Shown: piece by piece, positions 9,077 to 17,874 of the stretch
How the letters are laid out: each line of letters starts with the position of its first letter
Position numbering within the stretch: position 1 is the first letter of the stretch
Assembly (NCBI RefSeq): GCF_000813425.1
Contig: NZ_JWIB01000025.1
Coordinates: 1 to 61,409, forward strand
Source: Sporosarcina sp. ZBG7A
Lineage (GTDB): Bacteria; Bacillota; Bacilli; Bacillales_A; Planococcaceae
DNA: 61,409 bases
Direction: 5' to 3'
Notes under the pieces: model-generated
Seen by the model: only the letters and a program-made list of their open reading frames with translations
What the model was told of the DNA's origin: nothing
Database searches by the model: none
Position numbers and translations under genes: made by a program

Positions 9077-9322
9077 TCAACCAAATAGCCATTTTTGAAG
9101 AAACCAGAGAATGAGTAGGGCGCCTGCAAGTTTCACTAACATACGCCATCCTTTTTTATCAACAAAAAGGAAGATGATTGCAAAATAGGCTGCCTCGATT
9201 CCAGAGATGATCCAATTGGATACATGCAGCCACGCGCCGATGCTAGCGATGACAAGTATTACGACAAGGTGAATCCCATCGTTTGGTTCGTTGACGGTTT
9301 CGTCTTGAGTAGTTTCTCTCAT
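9077..9322 (-). CDS. Small two-helix membrane protein
   Basis: An 81-aa product begins MRETTQDETVNEPNDG, followed by hydrophobic segments around residues 17-33 and 40-53 and a third near the C-terminus (LAGALLILWFLQ). The ATG at 9322 has AAAGGGG nine bases upstream. A longer reading frame to 9460 exists but would translate the 21-bp repeat array, so it was rejected. No family was recognised. It converges on the oxidoreductase terminator. Confidence 0.6.
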   Translation of the reverse strand: MRETTQDETVNEPNDGIHLVVILVIASIGAWLHVSNWIISGIEAAYFAIIFLFVDKKGWRMLVKLAGALLILWFLQKWLFG

Positions 9323-9348
9323 AATAAATGCCCCTTTCATATTCCCTG

Positions 9349-9453
9349 CTCGATTATAGCTGGAACCCGCTCGTTCCAGAGGAGAAGCTGCTCGATTAGA
9401 GCCGGAGCCCGCTCGTTTCAGAGGAGAACCCGCCCGATTAAAGCCAGAACCCG
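9349..9453. repeat. Tandem array of five 21-bp units (family A)
   Basis: Units start at 9349, 9370, 9391, 9412 and 9433. They alternate between CTCGATTA-type and CTCGTTCC-type halves, so a 42-bp higher-order period is visible. Each unit ends in GAACCCG or a variant. It shares the CCCGCTCGTTCC core with the array at 23-106. It lies just upstream of the small membrane gene, and the stretch 9454-9678 up to the carboxypeptidase has no gene. Confidence 0.9.
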
Positions 9454-9640
9454 ATTGCACTCAACCAGGGACTTAATGTTTTACAGAAAGTATCGTGTCC
9501 TCCAGCTCATACACCAGCACTAACGTACATAAACTATACCAGTTGATGATTTATGGGACAGGCGACCTAGCCCGTGTTCTGTAACTAACTCATTAAATTC
9601 TGATTATTCTTTATTGTAACAGTTTATTCTACCAAATAAT

Positions 9641-9649
9641 TGATATACT
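9641..9649 (+). promoter_or_regulatory. Possible extended -10 promoter of the carboxypeptidase gene
   Basis: TGATATACT matches the extended -10 form TGnTATAAT, 30 bases before the ATG at 9679. No good -35 hexamer is seen at the usual spacing. Confidence 0.35.
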
Positions 9650-9678
9650 AAAGAAAAATCGAAGGGGATTGGTGTTGA

Positions 9679-11202
9679 ATGTTAAAAAAACAAAAGGGAA
9701 AACAACTTCTTTTATTTGCACTATTAGTTGCTGTCGCATATCTTCCAATTGCTTATGAGCAAACGATTCCTGCACTCGCTGCCTCGGCTGCTTTAATTAC
9801 ACCACCTGCGAATGCATCAGTTGCGTTATCCAAGAAGTTAGACGTGATACTAGCGGATCAGAAATTGCAGGGGGGAATAACGGGGGTGAGTGTCCGAAAC
9901 GCGACTACTGGTGAATCGATCTATTCGCATATGAGTGATATTCGATTGCGACCTGCTTCCAATATGAAATTGCTGACAGGTGCCGCGGCTTTAGATGTGC
10001 TTGGACCAGACTATCGATTCGAAACGGAAGTAACAACGACGGGTAAGCAGAAAGGATCTACTCTTCAAGGGGACGTGTATTTAGTAGGGAAAGGAGATCC
10101 GACACTTCTTCAAAGCGACCTCGTGAAGTTTGCAGATCAGTTGAAACAACAAGGCATCAAAACCATCAAAGGAAATTTGTTTGCAGATGACAGTTGGTAT
10201 GACGATGACCGGTATTCCCAGGACTTGAATTGGTCGGACGAATTCAACTATGTGGGAGCACAAGTATCAGCTCTTACGCTTTCGCCGAATGAAGATTATG
10301 ATACAGGGACAGTCATTGTGGAAGTAAAGCCTGGGGCAAAAGCGGGCGAGCTCCCTTCCGTTTCGTTATCACCCAAAACGGAGACGTCTGTCATTGTAAA
10401 TGAGGCGACTACTGTTGGTAAAGGTGGGGAAAAGAAGATTTCCATCCATCGTGAACATGGGACGAATCGAATAATTGTAGAAGGTTCCATTCCAGTCGAT
10501 GCCTCAAGTTCACGTTCATGGACGGCTGTTTGGCAACCATCGGAGCTTGTGCTCGATGTATTCCGAAGTGCGTTGCAAAAAGAAAGAATTCAAGTGATTG
10601 GAAAAAAAGGACTTCAGCGCGCTGTAGCACCTGAAAACGCGAAAATCCTTGCAACTAAGAAGTCTATGCCGCTGAACGAAATCTACATTCCATTCATGAA
10701 GCTGAGTAACAACGGGCACGCAGAAATGCTCGTGAAGGAGATGGGAAGAGTCGAGAAGGGAGAAGGTAGTTGGAACGCTGGTCTTGCGGTAATGTCTGAA
10801 ACACTTGCAGGACTCGGTATCGCAAAAGATACGGTTCTGCTACGCGATGGTTCCGGTATGTCACACAAAAATCTAGTCTCCTCCGAAACGTTGACGACAC
10901 TTCTAGTTCGAGCTCAAGAAGAATCTTGGTATCCGGCTTTCAGAGAATCGCTACCACTAGCAGGTGAAGCGGATCGCATGGTTGGCGGAACACTTCGCAA
11001 TCGTATGAAAGAGGAATCGACAAAAGGGAATGTAGCAGCGAAAACAGGTTCGATCACAGGTGTATCCACATTGTCAGGGTATGTGACGACGAAAAAAGGA
11101 ACACCCCTTGCTTTTTCTATTATGATAAACAATTACATTACGGGACCCGTAACCCAAATTGAAGATGCTATTGCAACAGCACTTGCGGAAGCGGATATAT
11201 AA
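9679..11202 (+). CDS. dacB: D-alanyl-D-alanine carboxypeptidase/endopeptidase (PBP4, peptidase S13)
   Basis: This penicillin-binding protein trims the terminal D-Ala or cleaves cross-links in peptidoglycan outside the membrane. The 507-aa product has an N-terminal signal segment at about residues 9-26. It carries the three S13 active-site motifs: SxxK at S94-N-M-K97, SxN at S343-N-N345 and KTG at K455-T-G457. The long insert between the first two motifs is the hallmark of the DacB/PBP4 class. The start has GGGGATTGGTG upstream. It is monocistronic with a strong terminator. The name follows the family, since Bacillus subtilis uses dacB for an unrelated S11 enzyme. Confidence 0.92.
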   Translation: MLKKQKGKQLLLFALLVAVAYLPIAYEQTIPALAASAALITPPANASVALSKKLDVILADQKLQGGITGVSVRNATTGESIYSHMSDIRLRPASNMKLLTGAAALDVLGPDYRFETEVTTTGKQKGSTLQGDVYLVGKGDPTLLQSDLVKFADQLKQQGIKTIKGNLFADDSWYDDDRYSQDLNWSDEFNYVGAQVSALTLSPNEDYDTGTVIVEVKPGAKAGELPSVSLSPKTETSVIVNEATTVGKGGEKKISIHREHGTNRIIVEGSIPVDASSSRSWTAVWQPSELVLDVFRSALQKERIQVIGKKGLQRAVAPENAKILATKKSMPLNEIYIPFMKLSNNGHAEMLVKEMGRVEKGEGSWNAGLAVMSETLAGLGIAKDTVLLRDGSGMSHKNLVSSETLTTLLVRAQEESWYPAFRESLPLAGEADRMVGGTLRNRMKEESTKGNVAAKTGSITGVSTLSGYVTTKKGTPLAFSIMINNYITGPVTQIEDAIATALAEADI

Positions 11203-11204
11203 TG

Positions 11205-11251
11205 AAAAAAGCAGATCCCCCAGGAGTAACTCCCAGGGGGATCTGCTTTTT
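11205..11251 (+). terminator. Strong terminator after the carboxypeptidase gene
   Basis: AAAAAAGCAGATCCCCCAGGAG pairs with its near-perfect complement ending GGATCTGCTTTTT around a TAAC-type loop. Confidence 0.95.
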
Positions 11252-11365
11252 CAGTGCGCACGATTCACATTTTTTTTAAGATCGAAAATACGTGATTTGA
11301 TAACGAGGAATTCTTCAGCAACCCTCTTATCATGTTCTAATCACTGTTCGGATTGGCGAACAACT

Positions 11366-12712
11366 TTAAACGAGTATTACCCACAGTATCATCGTGAATA
11401 CAATTGTAGTGAGACCCATCAATAAAGTCGCCATTGTTTGTGCTTTATATGCATCTGTAACTTTCATGCCACTGAACTCTGTCACGACCCAGAAGAAACT
11501 GTCGTTCACATGACTCACTGTCATTGCGCCAGCTCCAACCGCCATAACGACAAGTGCAAGTGGAATCGCTCCTTCAATTCCCATTGCAGGAAGTAACGGA
11601 GCCACTAATGTAGATGCAATGACCAACGCTGCAGTAGAAGACCCTTGTGCGGTTTTCAAAGCAGCGGATATGAGGAACGGAACTAGTAGGAATAGTGCAC
11701 CACCTGCAAGTGCAGTGAAATTCATTTCCCCGATCAATTCCGCGACACCAGAAGTAGAAATCACTTTACCAAATGCACCCCCAGCTCCAGTAATCAGTAA
11801 AATAGGAGCCGCTTCTTTGAGGCCATCACCAATCCAACCTGTAAGTGTCTCTTCGTTCCATTTTGGAAGTAATAAAAACGCTGCGAGGACTCCGAAAAGT
11901 AGAGCAACGGTAGGCGAACCGATGAACTGTAGCAATGAGCTGAATCCACTTTCTCCCATTGTTAGCTTAGCAACTGAACCAGCCCCGATTAAAATAATTG
12001 GTAAGACAATAGGTAGGAATGCTTTAAACGCAGAAGGCATCTCTCCAAAAGATTTGACGATTTCATCATAGTCGAATGTAATGGATTCCTCATCCTCAGG
12101 AACAGTTATTTTGGAGCCGACTTTTACAGCCCATAAGTATCCGACCACAGTTGCTGGAATTGCGACGATCAGTCCGATTATGATAATCACACCTAAATAA
12201 CCTTCAGCTCCGATATTTCCTGCAGCTGCAATAGGTCCAGGCGTAGGCGGCACCAGTGTGTGTGTCGCGAACAATCCAGTTGCCAATGCGACAGACATGG
12301 ATGCAATCGTGACACCAGCTCGCTTTGCAAGCGCTTTCTTTAGACTGGATAAAATAACGAATCCTGAGTCGCAAAATACAGGGATTGAAACAATATAACC
12401 GATGAGTGACATCGCAAGTTGAGGTCGTTTTTCACCAATTACGCGTAAGACAACTTCTGCCATGCGGTAAGCGGCCCCGGATTTTTCAAGGATGACGCCG
12501 ATAATGGTACCGGAAACAATGACAATCCCAATGCCTTTCATTAATCCGCCGAAACCTTCATTAACAGTGTCTACGACGGTTAGTAGAGGCATTCCAGATG
12601 TGATTCCGATGAAAAATGCCCCTGCAAGTAATGATAAGAACGGATGGACCTTCAAGACTGCTGTTAAAAAGATAATGAGAACAACACTTAAAATGATCAT
12701 AGCAAACAACAT
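11366..12712 (-). CDS. GntP-family permease (probable glycerate or sugar-acid importer)
   Basis: This is an inner-membrane proton symporter of the gluconate permease family, 448 aa with about 12-14 hydrophobic segments. Family features include IFLTAVLKVHPFLSLL at the start and the central FCDSGFVIL and THTLVPPTPGPIAAA motifs. It starts immediately after the stop of the glycerate kinase gene, with AAGGAGG upstream, so the two form one operon. The kinase makes glycerate the likeliest substrate, but gluconate, tartrate-like acids or glucarate are possible for this family. Confidence 0.88.
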   Translation of the reverse strand: MLFAMIILSVVLIIFLTAVLKVHPFLSLLAGAFFIGITSGMPLLTVVDTVNEGFGGLMKGIGIVIVSGTIIGVILEKSGAAYRMAEVVLRVIGEKRPQLAMSLIGYIVSIPVFCDSGFVILSSLKKALAKRAGVTIASMSVALATGLFATHTLVPPTPGPIAAAGNIGAEGYLGVIIIIGLIVAIPATVVGYLWAVKVGSKITVPEDEESITFDYDEIVKSFGEMPSAFKAFLPIVLPIILIGAGSVAKLTMGESGFSSLLQFIGSPTVALLFGVLAAFLLLPKWNEETLTGWIGDGLKEAAPILLITGAGGAFGKVISTSGVAELIGEMNFTALAGGALFLLVPFLISAALKTAQGSSTAALVIASTLVAPLLPAMGIEGAIPLALVVMAVGAGAMTVSHVNDSFFWVVTEFSGMKVTDAYKAQTMATLLMGLTTIVFTMILWVILV

Positions 12713-13852
12713 TTAACATTCCTCCTTATTTTTAAAGTGCAGAATTGCTTGTTTCGTAGTTTCTTTCAGCATTCTAAATGGATTCAACATCGCATCAGCT
12801 ACTGTGACGCTATCAGAAGTAATTGCGTGCACTCCTGCGAACAAATCAGTAAGTGCAAACCGACAATCTGGTGTAATTGTTCCTGATACAAGTATTACAG
12901 GGACATTTTTTTGCTGTGCTGCCTGTGCGATTCCATAGGGAGTTTTCCCTGAAAAGGTTTGACTATCAGAACGACCTTCACCTGTGATGACAAGATCTGC
13001 AGTTTCCAAATGTTCATCAAAATGGAGTGTTTCCAGCACGATATTTATACCGGATTGGAAGTTACTTGGGAAAAACACTTGAAACACACCACCCGCACCG
13101 CCAGCGGCACCTGCTCCTGGTGTCTGGTGTAAAGAAACTCCTGTCTGTTGCTCTATAATGTCTGCGAAATTGGAAAGACTTCTATCGAGAAGTTCAACAT
13201 CCACGTTAGATGCCCCTTTTTGAGGTCCAAAAACTGCTGAAGCCCCATTTGGTCCAATAAATGGATTGGTAACATCCGCTGCAATTAGAAATGTACTTTC
13301 AGCGATTCGTGGGTCAAAAAAGAATGGATCAATGGTGTGCAACTGCTGCAGTGCAGCCCCACCCCTAGGGATTTCCTCTCCATTTGAGTCGAGTAACTTC
13401 ATTCCCAGTGCCTGTAAGATACCGGCACCGCCGTCATTTGTGGCACTTCCTCCTAGTCCAATTATGAAATGACGATAACCTTCATTGAGCGCGTGGACGA
13501 GTAACTGTCCTGTCCCGAATGATGATGTAATGAGTGGGTTTCGATCCTGATTTGTAAGATGCATAAGACCGGAAGCTTCTGCTAATTCAATTACACAAGT
13601 CGAACGATCCCCAAGTATTCCGTATCTTGCTGGAATGAGATGGCCAAGTGGTCCTTCAACGTGAAGAGAAACAAATCTCCCATTTGTTGCGTCGACTAAG
13701 CTTTGCATCGTCCCTTCGCCACCATCAGCTGCAGGTAATAAGATGGGCACGCTAGTAGAGTCAGCCTCTCGGATTCCTTCAGCCATCGCTTCCGCTGCGT
13801 GTAGTGCAGACAAACTTCCTTTGAAGGAGTCTGGTGCAACGAGTATTTTCAT
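12713..13852 (-). CDS. glxK: Glycerate kinase (GarK/GlxK type)
   Basis: This enzyme phosphorylates D-glycerate with ATP to a phosphoglycerate entering glycolysis. The 379-aa product begins MKILVAPDSFKGSLSA, the family hallmark, and has LPAADGGEGTM, GLGGSATNDGGAGILQALG and ITGEGRSDSQTFSGKTP. The order kinase-GntP permease, divergent from a CdaR-type activator, is the classic glycerate/sugar-diacid locus. It is expected to be induced by its substrate through that regulator across the 130-bp intergenic region, which is A+T rich and shows no obvious dyad. Confidence 0.92.
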   Translation of the reverse strand: MKILVAPDSFKGSLSALHAAEAMAEGIREADSTSVPILLPAADGGEGTMQSLVDATNGRFVSLHVEGPLGHLIPARYGILGDRSTCVIELAEASGLMHLTNQDRNPLITSSFGTGQLLVHALNEGYRHFIIGLGGSATNDGGAGILQALGMKLLDSNGEEIPRGGAALQQLHTIDPFFFDPRIAESTFLIAADVTNPFIGPNGASAVFGPQKGASNVDVELLDRSLSNFADIIEQQTGVSLHQTPGAGAAGGAGGVFQVFFPSNFQSGINIVLETLHFDEHLETADLVITGEGRSDSQTFSGKTPYGIAQAAQQKNVPVILVSGTITPDCRFALTDLFAGVHAITSDSVTVADAMLNPFRMLKETTKQAILHFKNKEEC

Positions 13853-13982
13853 ACAGGCATCATTCCTATCGAATAGTAGTTGATGTCTATTATTATATGT
13901 ACAGAATAATCTAATTACATTAGACTAGGTGTATATATATTACATAAATTAAAATACTTTTTTTATACGTAGAGGTGAAAAG

Positions 13983-15068
13983 ATGCTGACCAAGCGACTT
14001 GCTGAGGAAATTGTGGAACAGACGATGCTTAGATTGACCCGAAATTTGAATGTGATGGATACGAATGGAATGATTTTAGCTTCAGGGGAAAGGGAACGGG
14101 TGGATAGAATTCATGAGGGAGCAGCCCATGTTGCGGAAACGGGAAAGTCATTGTGGATAGACAATGATAATCTAGAGGAATGGCCAGGTTCAAAACCTGG
14201 GGTGAATTTACCAATTCACTATAAATCTCGATTAGTTGGCGTTATTGGGATAACGGGATTCGTAGAAGAGTTACGAGATGTTGCGCCCCTTGTCCAGTTA
14301 ACAACGGAAATGATGGTTCATCAATCGTTATTGACTTCTGAATCGGAGTGGAAGAGAACTGCGGGGGAATTGGTATTTAAAGAACTAATAAGCGGACTTC
14401 CTATTTCAGGAGTTACATTGGATAGGATGAAGATGCTAGCCATTTCTCTGGAAGGTCCGTTTATGGTACTGATCGTTCACCAAAACGAGGCGACCCGTAC
14501 ACCAAATCATCTTGCGGATTGGCTAGCAGAAACTATGGGAATTCGTTCTGTGTTGTCAGGAGCTGATTATGGACATGCCTTGCCATTTCTAATATGGGGG
14601 GTGGATCGGGAACTGGTGAAAAAAAGGGTGGAGCATGTTTGTAAACAGAAAGGTGTTTCCCTCCTCAAGGTTGGGATTGGTAAAACGGTGTTTGTAGAAG
14701 AGGACATCGTATTGGCCTACGAATCTGCCCGGCACGCAATTCAATTTGGTGTGGTGAATGAAGTCATCAGTGATTTTGAAACAATTGAAATGCGTGCCTT
14801 GATGGGGGCATATCAACAACCCTTGCATACGCAATACGTTGAGAGGGTATTGGGACAACTTGATGAGAATTTGATAGCAACACTTCAAGCGTATTTGGAA
14901 CATGAACTTCATGCCCAAAATACGTCCAATGTGCTTAGGATTCACCGTCATACGCTCTCGTACCGACTTAAACGTATTTCAGATATAACGGGATTGGATC
15001 CCACCCGATTTAGCTCAGCGGTTCAATTGTTTTATGCGTTGTTGCTAAAGGAAGGGGCACAAACCTAA
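13983..15068 (+). CDS. cdaR: CdaR-family sugar diacid/glycerate-responsive regulator
   Basis: This is a transcription factor with an N-terminal sugar-diacid recognition domain (about residues 1-130, MLTKRLAEEIVEQTMLRL...VGVIGITGF). A central GGDEF-like degenerate region follows, and the C-terminus is a PucR-type helix-turn-helix (about residues 300-355, LRIHRHTLSYRLKRISDITG). The 361 aa is normal. AGAGGTGAAAAG precedes the ATG. It is divergent from the glycerate kinase-permease pair and is its probable activator. The true effector (glycerate, glucarate or galactarate) is not resolved. Confidence 0.9.
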   Translation: MLTKRLAEEIVEQTMLRLTRNLNVMDTNGMILASGERERVDRIHEGAAHVAETGKSLWIDNDNLEEWPGSKPGVNLPIHYKSRLVGVIGITGFVEELRDVAPLVQLTTEMMVHQSLLTSESEWKRTAGELVFKELISGLPISGVTLDRMKMLAISLEGPFMVLIVHQNEATRTPNHLADWLAETMGIRSVLSGADYGHALPFLIWGVDRELVKKRVEHVCKQKGVSLLKVGIGKTVFVEEDIVLAYESARHAIQFGVVNEVISDFETIEMRALMGAYQQPLHTQYVERVLGQLDENLIATLQAYLEHELHAQNTSNVLRIHRHTLSYRLKRISDITGLDPTRFSSAVQLFYALLLKEGAQT

Positions 15069-15091
15069 AAAACCGAGCGTTTTCCGCCCGG
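15068..15091 (-). terminator. Terminator of the pgeF gene
   Basis: On the minus strand CCGGGCG-GAAAA-CGCTCGG forms a seven-pair stem with one G-T wobble, followed by TTTTTT. It lies directly after the stop at 15092 and overlaps the cdaR stop codon. Confidence 0.75.
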
Positions 15092-15850
15092 CTACTTTAA
15101 TCCGATGAATGCGAGATGTCTTCCTGCCTTTTTGTCTTGACGATATGAAAAACCATCGTCGCTTTGAAACGTACATATCGGATCGATTGTAATATTAGCA
15201 CTTGGGATACCTGCGAGTTCACATTGAGTTTTTACAGTCTGTTGGTTATCGATATGGTATTTGCCGGTTGTTTCGTTGAACGAAATCCAAGGTTTCGCAT
15301 AGCCGAGTGCATGAAATTTCTCATAGACATCACCGTCCACTTCGAACTTGTCTTGGCTAAGTGCAGGTCCAATCAGTATCTCGAAGTCTTCTGGACGACA
15401 TCCTTCATGTTCAATAAGATGTTGGAGCAATTTTGGTGTGATTTCTTTGACAGTGCCTTGCCAGCCCGAGTGAATAACGCCAACGATACCAGCGCGTTCA
15501 TTTGAAAGAAGCACGGGAACGCAATCCGCCATGAATCCAGCGAGAACGATGCCATGCTCATTTGTATACAGAGCATCCGTATCAGGAATTGCGGTGGTTT
15601 GCTCAGTTGCACCACGCCCACGATCCGCACGAGTGACTTTGTGGAAATTGGCACTATGCGTCTGGTTTGAGTAGACAAAATCACTTGTTGAATGTCCGAG
15701 TGAAGATGCGAGCGTTTCGCGGTTTTTGAGAACAGCTGCTGGATCCAGACAAGCGTGTAACGCCAAGTTATTCTCTTCAGGAGCACTGGAGTCTTTCATA
15801 GTAATTCCTGAAATCGAGCTCCCTTTCATGTCGTATCGCTTTGTTTTCAT
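15092..15850 (-). CDS. pgeF: Peptidoglycan editing factor PgeF (YfiH/YlmD, multicopper-oxidase-like fold)
   Basis: This cytosolic laccase-domain family protein is known to hydrolyse misincorporated L-Ser muropeptide precursors and also shows purine nucleoside phosphorylase activity in homologues. Conserved motifs are SNQTHSAN, DTDALYTNEHG, MADCVPVLLS, HSGWQGT and the C-terminal ICTFQ...SYR. The ATG at 15850 has GAGGTG seven bases upstream and is preferred over a GTG nine bases earlier that overlaps it. The length is 252 aa. In Bacillus relatives a paralogue sits next to the division genes, whereas this copy stands alone, so it may be the second copy. Confidence 0.9.
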   Translation of the reverse strand: MKTKRYDMKGSSISGITMKDSSAPEENNLALHACLDPAAVLKNRETLASSLGHSTSDFVYSNQTHSANFHKVTRADRGRGATEQTTAIPDTDALYTNEHGIVLAGFMADCVPVLLSNERAGIVGVIHSGWQGTVKEITPKLLQHLIEHEGCRPEDFEILIGPALSQDKFEVDGDVYEKFHALGYAKPWISFNETTGKYHIDNQQTVKTQCELAGIPSANITIDPICTFQSDDGFSYRQDKKAGRHLAFIGLK

Positions 15851-16063
15851 TCCGTTCACCTCTAGTTATCAAAATGTTTGCTGATTATTGTACCATGTCG
15901 TGGGGTTACATGTGCATTAGATAGGGAAGTAATGAATACACCCTGCCGTATTGAGCAGAGACATTGACAACCTTTTTTCTGTGCATTAATGTAGACTATT
16001 ATATTCCCTAGTAAGCAGATAGGGATTAATCAGAAATATAGAGAAAAGGAGATGCCGACATAC

Positions 16064-17317
16064 ATGAAAGCACTCTGGAACCGATATGCGAATGCATCTT
16101 TAATTCTTAAAATAACGATAGCTTTAATCCTCGGAATTGTGGTTGGATTGCTGATGGGCGAGCAAGCGAGTGTATTTGAGCCGCTTGGCGATTTACTGAT
16201 CCGTCTTCTGACATTCTTAATTATTCCTCTTATCCTTTTTACGCTCATCGTCGGTGTGAATCAGACGACAATTACGAATCTCGGTCGAATGGGTGGAAAA
16301 GTGTTCATCTATTACACGCTCAGTTCTGCGGTTGCAATTGTGGTAGGACTTGCGGTTGCAACATTGTTCCAACCTGGATCTGGCATGAAGTTGGACGGAA
16401 GTGAGTCGTTTGATGTACCTGATAATCCCGGCATCGTCAATGTGTTACTGAATATTGTTCCGTCAAATATCGTCACTGCGTTCACAGAAATGAATTTACT
16501 AGGAATCATTTTTACAGCACTCGTTTTCGGTATTGCAATTTCTGCTATGCGCAGTTCAGAAGGATTCAATGAACTCGGCAATCATTTGTTGAAAACGATT
16601 AGTGCGCTGAACGAAGCCTCATTATTCATCCTCAAAGGGATTTTGCAATACGTTCCGATTGGTGTATTTGCAATTATGGCGAAGACGGTGGGGAGCCAAG
16701 GGGCCGACACACTTCTTTCACTTGGAGGCATGATTGGCGTGCTATATGCAGCATTACTTGCGCAAATCGTATTGTATATTGTCGCGATGCTGCTGTTTAA
16801 AGTGAACCCACTAACGTTTTTCAAGCACGCTCGAACTCCGATTACAACAGCTTTTGTGACGCAAAGTAGTGCGGGCGCGTTGCCATTATCGTTAACTGCT
16901 GCTCATGATTTAGGATTACCACGCAGTTTGTATGGATTTAGTTTGCCGTTAGGTGCCACGGTCAATATGGATGGCGCAGCGATTCGAATTGCTGTGTCTG
17001 CCGTCTTTGCTGCAAATATTTCAGGTAACCCGCTGTCGTTGACGGATATGTTAATGGTAGTCTTGATCGGAACGCTTGCCTCTATTGGAACTGCAGGTGT
17101 CCCTGGTGCAGGAATAGTAATGATTGCAACGGTTTTTGTACAGCTAGGTTTACCGATTGAAGCGGTGGCTTTACTTACGTCCATTGATGCATTGATTGGA
17201 ATGGGAGCGACGGCACTGAATGTTACGGGTGACCTCGTAGGTACGACGCTCATTAGTCGTACGGAAAAACATAAAGAGGATATAAAAGAAGGAGAAGAAA
17301 CCCCTGTACATTCTTAA
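16064..17317 (+). CDS. Dicarboxylate/amino acid:cation symporter (GltP/GltT/DctA family)
   Basis: This Na+- or H+-coupled symporter imports glutamate, aspartate or C4-dicarboxylates. Of about 417 aa with eight helices and two hairpins, the signatures are the serine-rich TQSSAGALPLS, the NMDGAA substrate/cation site, AGVPGAGIVM and the terminal NVTGD. The ATG at 16064 is favoured because the ATG at 16052 abuts AAAGGAG. It is monocistronic. NVTGD with an arginine following later is typical of amino acid/dicarboxylate carriers, but glutamate cannot be separated from succinate by eye. Confidence 0.92.
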   Translation: MKALWNRYANASLILKITIALILGIVVGLLMGEQASVFEPLGDLLIRLLTFLIIPLILFTLIVGVNQTTITNLGRMGGKVFIYYTLSSAVAIVVGLAVATLFQPGSGMKLDGSESFDVPDNPGIVNVLLNIVPSNIVTAFTEMNLLGIIFTALVFGIAISAMRSSEGFNELGNHLLKTISALNEASLFILKGILQYVPIGVFAIMAKTVGSQGADTLLSLGGMIGVLYAALLAQIVLYIVAMLLFKVNPLTFFKHARTPITTAFVTQSSAGALPLSLTAAHDLGLPRSLYGFSLPLGATVNMDGAAIRIAVSAVFAANISGNPLSLTDMLMVVLIGTLASIGTAGVPGAGIVMIATVFVQLGLPIEAVALLTSIDALIGMGATALNVTGDLVGTTLISRTEKHKEDIKEGEETPVHS

Positions 17318-17330
17318 AAAGTGATTTTCT

Positions 17331-17383
17331 AAAAGCTAGCTCTCAGAGATGTGATGTGATTCTCTGTGAGCCGGCTTTTTTTT
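17331..17383 (+). terminator. Terminator after the symporter gene
   Basis: GCTCTCAGAGA pairs with TCTCTGTGAGC (one mismatch), with an outer AAAAGC/GGCTTTT stem and a run of eight T. The rest of the 311-base gap up to 17628 holds only the promoter at 17568. Confidence 0.85.
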
Positions 17384-17567
17384 GAGGGAGAATTGCTGAA
17401 GAACGTGTATGAATAAATAGGGACTTTTGGTAGTCTTAAGTTCTTGCGATATATGGAAGAAAATTGTTAAGAATCCTCAATCGAAACAATTAACACTGCT
17501 AGACACCCTATTGCAGTGAATTATCTTTTTTAGAAGGAGGACAATTGTTTCTGAAGAGAGCAGATAG

Positions 17568-17596
17568 GTTGAAATAATACCTTAAGGGGTATATGA
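17568..17596 (+). promoter_or_regulatory. Promoter with CsoR/CstR-like operator in the spacer
   Basis: TTGAAA (17568-17573)-N17-TATGAT (17591-17596) is a good SigA promoter. Inside its spacer lies the dyad ATACC-TTAAGG-GGTAT (17576-17591). The ATACC...GGTAT layout over a promoter resembles operators of the CsoR/CstR (DUF156) repressors that sense Cu(I) or persulfide. That regulator assignment is inference. The promoter also fixes the glutaredoxin start at 17629, because an upstream in-frame ATG at 17593 lies within the -10 box. Confidence 0.55.
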
Positions 17597-17628
17597 TGAA
17601 GGCAATTAAATCAAAAGGAGTGTTTGTT

Positions 17629-17874
17629 ATGACACCACAAGCAACTGTTTACGTATCTTCTACGTGCCCTTATTGCACGATGATGACGAATTATTTGGAC
17701 GAACAGAAAATCACATATGAGACTGTCAACGTTTCATTGGATCAAGAAGCAGGAAAACGTCTCGTAAAAACAACTGGACAGATGGGTGTTCCCCAGACCA
17801 AATTGAATGACGTTTGGATTCTAGGTTTTGACCCTGATGGTGTTCAAAATGCTCTTCGTGGAGAAGCTCAGTGA
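17629..17874 (+). CDS. Glutaredoxin-family protein
   Basis: This is an 81-aa thioredoxin-fold redox protein with active site C13-P-Y-C16 after the first beta strand (TVYVSSTCPYC). It has the cis-proline motif MGVPQT and the C-terminal GFDPDGVQNAL found in NrdH/YruB-like glutaredoxins. AAAGGAG lies eight bases before the ATG. It is followed by a 4-bp-overlapping small CxxC membrane ORF. Many Bacillales use bacillithiol instead of glutathione, so the reductant is uncertain. The CstR-like site suggests a role in metal or reactive sulfur stress. Confidence 0.88.
   Translation: MTPQATVYVSSTCPYCTMMTNYLDEQKITYETVNVSLDQEAGKRLVKTTGQMGVPQTKLNDVWILGFDPDGVQNALRGEAQ

Noticed and set aside
9323..9460. N-terminal extension of the small membrane protein reading through the repeat array (RAGSPLKRAGSG-type peptide)
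   Set aside because: The 21-bp repeats keep the frame open by chance of period. A good ribosome site supports ATG 9322 instead.
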